From: Mesorhizobium sp.
Lineage (GTDB): Bacteria > Pseudomonadota > Alphaproteobacteria > Rhizobiales > Rhizobiaceae
Direction: 5' to 3'
Length of the DNA stretch: 64,000 nucleotides
Assembly (NCBI RefSeq): GCF_017306545.1
Contig: NZ_JAFKID010000005.1
Location: forward strand, 198,317 to 262,316
Part shown: positions 61,577 through 64,000 of the stretch, piece after piece
Layout: every line of letters begins with the position of its first letter
How positions within the stretch are numbered: position 1 is the stretch's first letter
Notes under the pieces: model-generated
Told to the model about the DNA's origin: nothing
Database searches by the model: none
Seen by the model: the letters and a program-made list of their open reading frames with translations, nothing else
Position numbers and translations under genes: made by a program

Positions 61577-63151
61577 TCAAGTGAAGGCGTCGGGCATCGA
61601 CTCCTTCTTTTTGGCGATGAAGTCCTTCAGCCCGTCATCGATGCCCGGATCGAGGTACGGCGCCTCGTAGCTTTCCAGCCAGTGGCGGGCGAGCAGGTTG
61701 GCGCGCTGGTCGGCGGTCTTCTCGCCCTCGGCCAGCCACTGCTCGTAGGAATTGTTGTCGGCGATCGAGGAGCGGTAGAAGGCGGTCTGGAAATTCGCCT
61801 GCGTGTGGTCGCAGCCGAGATAGTGGCTGCCCGGCCCGACCTGGCGGATGGCGTCCATCGCCTGGCCGTTCTCGGAGAGATCGACGCCCTCGCAGAACTT
61901 CTGCTGCATGCCGAGCTGGTCGATGTCCATCATGAACTTGTCGTAGCCGGAGGAAAGGCCGCCCTCCAGCCAGCCGGCGGCATGGAGCACGAAATTGGTG
62001 CCGGCCAGGATGGTCGAGTTCAGCGTGTTGGCGCTCTCATAGGCCGCCTGCGCGTCGGAAACCTTCGAGGCGCAGAGCGAGCCGCCGGTACGGAACGGCA
62101 AGCCGAGCCGGCGCGCGAGCTGGGCCGCGCCATAGGACACCAGCGACGGTTCTGGCGTACCGAAGGTCGGCGCGCCCGATTGCATGGAGATCGACGAGGC
62201 GAAGGTACCGAACAGCACCGGCGCGCCGGGCCGGATCAGCTGCGTGAAAGAGGCGCCGGCCAGCACTTCGGCGAGAACCTGCGTCAGCGTGCCGGCCACC
62301 GTCACCGGGCTCATGGCGCCGGCCAGGATGAACGGCGTGACGATGCAGGCCTGGTTGTGGCGCGAATAGACCTTCAGCGCGCCCAGCATCGTCTCGTCGA
62401 AGACCATCGGCGAGTTGGCGTTGATGAGCGAGGTCAGCACAGTGTTGTTCTCGACGAAATCGTCGCCGAACACCAGCTTGGCCATCGCCACCGTGTCCTC
62501 GGCCCGCTCCGGCGCGGTGACGGAGCCCATGAACGGCTTGTCGGAATAGCGGATGTGGGCATAGATCATATCGAGGTGGCGCTTGTTCACCGGCACGTCG
62601 ACCGGTTCGCACACCGTGCCCCCCGAATGATGGATCGACGGCGCCATATAGGCGAGTTTTACGAAATTCTGGAAATCCTCGATGGTGGCGTAGCGGCGGT
62701 TGCCGTCGAGGTCGCGCACGAAGGGTGGCCCGTAGACCGGCGCGAACACGGTCGCGTTGCCGCCGATCTGCACCGAGCGTTCGCGGTTGCGCGCATGCTG
62801 GATATATTGCTGCGGCGCGGTCTTGAGCAGCGAGCGACACAGCCCCTTGGGAAAGTGCACCCGCTCGCCCTTGACGTCGGCGCCGGCCTCTTTCCAGAGT
62901 TTCAGCGCCTCTTCGTCGTCGCGGAAGATGATGCCGACTTCTTCCAGCACCGTATCGGCGTTCTTCTCGATCAGCGCCAGGCCTTCCTCGTCGAGCACTT
63001 CATAGAGGTTGATCTTGCGCTTGATGTAGGTGAGCTGCGTGCCCGGCCCGCCGCCGGCGCGCGCCGCGCGCCGTGCCGCGGCGCCGCCGCTTGCTCCGCG
63101 CCCTCGCCTGCCGCCTGATGCCTCGTGGTCGACCGCCGCTGTATCGCTCAT
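61577..63151 (-). CDS. MttB-superfamily corrinoid-dependent methyltransferase, non-pyrrolysine (copy 2)
   Basis: A 524-residue paralogue of the protein at 46397. Shared segments include FGTPE and DAQAAYESANTLNS, GTNFVLHAAGWLEGGL and VTPFILAGAMSPVTVAGTLTQ. There is no amber codon, so pyrrolysine is not used. The N-terminal 40 residues are again basic and glycine-rich (GGRRGRGASGGAAARRAARAGGG). The ATG at 63151 has AGGGAAGAA upstream; the ATG at 63175 is a weaker choice. It is divergent from a corrinoid protein, its obvious methyl acceptor partner. The substrate, for example a betaine, cannot be named. Confidence 0.88.
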   Translation of the reverse strand: MSDTAAVDHEASGGRRGRGASGGAAARRAARAGGGPGTQLTYIKRKINLYEVLDEEGLALIEKNADTVLEEVGIIFRDDEEALKLWKEAGADVKGERVHFPKGLCRSLLKTAPQQYIQHARNRERSVQIGGNATVFAPVYGPPFVRDLDGNRRYATIEDFQNFVKLAYMAPSIHHSGGTVCEPVDVPVNKRHLDMIYAHIRYSDKPFMGSVTAPERAEDTVAMAKLVFGDDFVENNTVLTSLINANSPMVFDETMLGALKVYSRHNQACIVTPFILAGAMSPVTVAGTLTQVLAEVLAGASFTQLIRPGAPVLFGTFASSISMQSGAPTFGTPEPSLVSYGAAQLARRLGLPFRTGGSLCASKVSDAQAAYESANTLNSTILAGTNFVLHAAGWLEGGLSSGYDKFMMDIDQLGMQQKFCEGVDLSENGQAMDAIRQVGPGSHYLGCDHTQANFQTAFYRSSIADNNSYEQWLAEGEKTADQRANLLARHWLESYEAPYLDPGIDDGLKDFIAKKKESMPDAFT

Positions 63152-63281
63152 AGCCGTTCTTCCCTGGAAAAGCATATCGCCGCCCTGCAAGGCGGCCCTG
63201 CCCCGGATCGTAGTCATGCACCCTAGCCGAAACGGCCAGACAGCGCCAAGGCCTGTCCCAAAATCGACAAGAAAACCAATA

Positions 63282-63320
63282 GATTTGCAGTCGCTTTCCT
63301 TTTGCAGTAAGTCGCAAATC
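63282..63320. promoter_or_regulatory. Operator-like repeats in the mttB/corrinoid divergent promoter
   Basis: The 247-base gap has a perfect seven-base inverted repeat GATTTGC (63282-63288) and GCAAATC (63314-63320), with a nested TTTGC-N8-GCAAA palindrome (63301-63318). TTTGCAGT occurs twice directly (63284-63291 and 63301-63308), 17 bases apart. The motif TTTCCTTTTGCAGTAAGT (63295-63312) recurs before the XRE gene. Symmetry and spacing suggest cooperative binding of a dimeric regulator controlling both genes. Confidence 0.55.
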
Positions 63321-63398
63321 GGCTATGGAGGAGCGCCCGCCTCGCGATAGGTATTGAGGCGCATTCGCATCGCCCTAGAGGGCCAAGGAGCTGGGTCC

Positions 63399-64000
<602 letters not shown>

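Overview
The window is GC-rich (roughly 65%) chromosomal DNA with gene content typical of a Rhizobiales alphaproteobacterium, most like the Mesorhizobium/Phyllobacteriaceae group. The evidence is the very-long-chain lipid A operon (acpXL to lpxXL), a PutA without a DNA-binding domain that faces an Lrp-type putR, bpt, a betaine-homocysteine methyltransferase and several short palindromic repeats of the kind scattered through rhizobial genomes. The genus is inferred from gene content only. No tRNA, rRNA, CRISPR array, phage or insertion sequence was recognised.

Layout. 1-6.1 kb: a truncated LacI-type regulator, an RDD membrane protein, bpt, an EamA transporter, an AI-2E-family permease, and TetR and HxlR regulators. 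6.1-13.5 kb: a polysaccharide deacetylase overlapping parC, then putA and putR. 13.5-18.7 kb: a diheme peroxidase lipoprotein with a FixH-like partner, kdgK, an aldose epimerase and a succinate-semialdehyde dehydrogenase. 18.9-19.9 kb: an AEC transporter pseudogene with two lesions. 20.0-25.5 kb: a histidine phosphatase and the acpXL operon, which lacks fabZ and carries one ketosynthase without its catalytic cysteine. 25.6-31.0 kb: a three-subunit molybdoenzyme best read as sulfite dehydrogenase SoeABC, and an L,D-transpeptidase. 31.2-37.7 kb: an M20 peptidase and a complete oligopeptide ABC importer whose double ATPase carries an in-frame repeat element. 37.7-43.4 kb: a TerB-like protein, a TauE-type exporter, cobQ coupled to a DMSP-lyase-like cupin, an acyl-CoA dehydrogenase and mmsB.

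43.8-64.0 kb is the most interesting part. It holds an omega-aminotransferase, a first MttB-superfamily methyltransferase next to a dimethylglycine-dehydrogenase/GcvT fusion, a cytoplasmic PhnD-like binding protein, a desaturase, an XRE regulator, a DUF1989 protein, bmt behind a SahR-like operator, an ECF sigma factor with a membrane vWA protein, a 4Fe-4S protein, a second MttB-superfamily methyltransferase and, divergently, a corrinoid protein cut by the window edge. Taken together this suggests a corrinoid- and folate-linked pathway that strips methyl groups from a quaternary amine or sulfonium compound. An 18-base motif shared between the XRE promoter and the mttB/corrinoid divergent promoter suggests the regulator may govern both. 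Substrate and pathway are inference. The methyl acceptor and reactivation genes expected for such a system would lie past position 64000.
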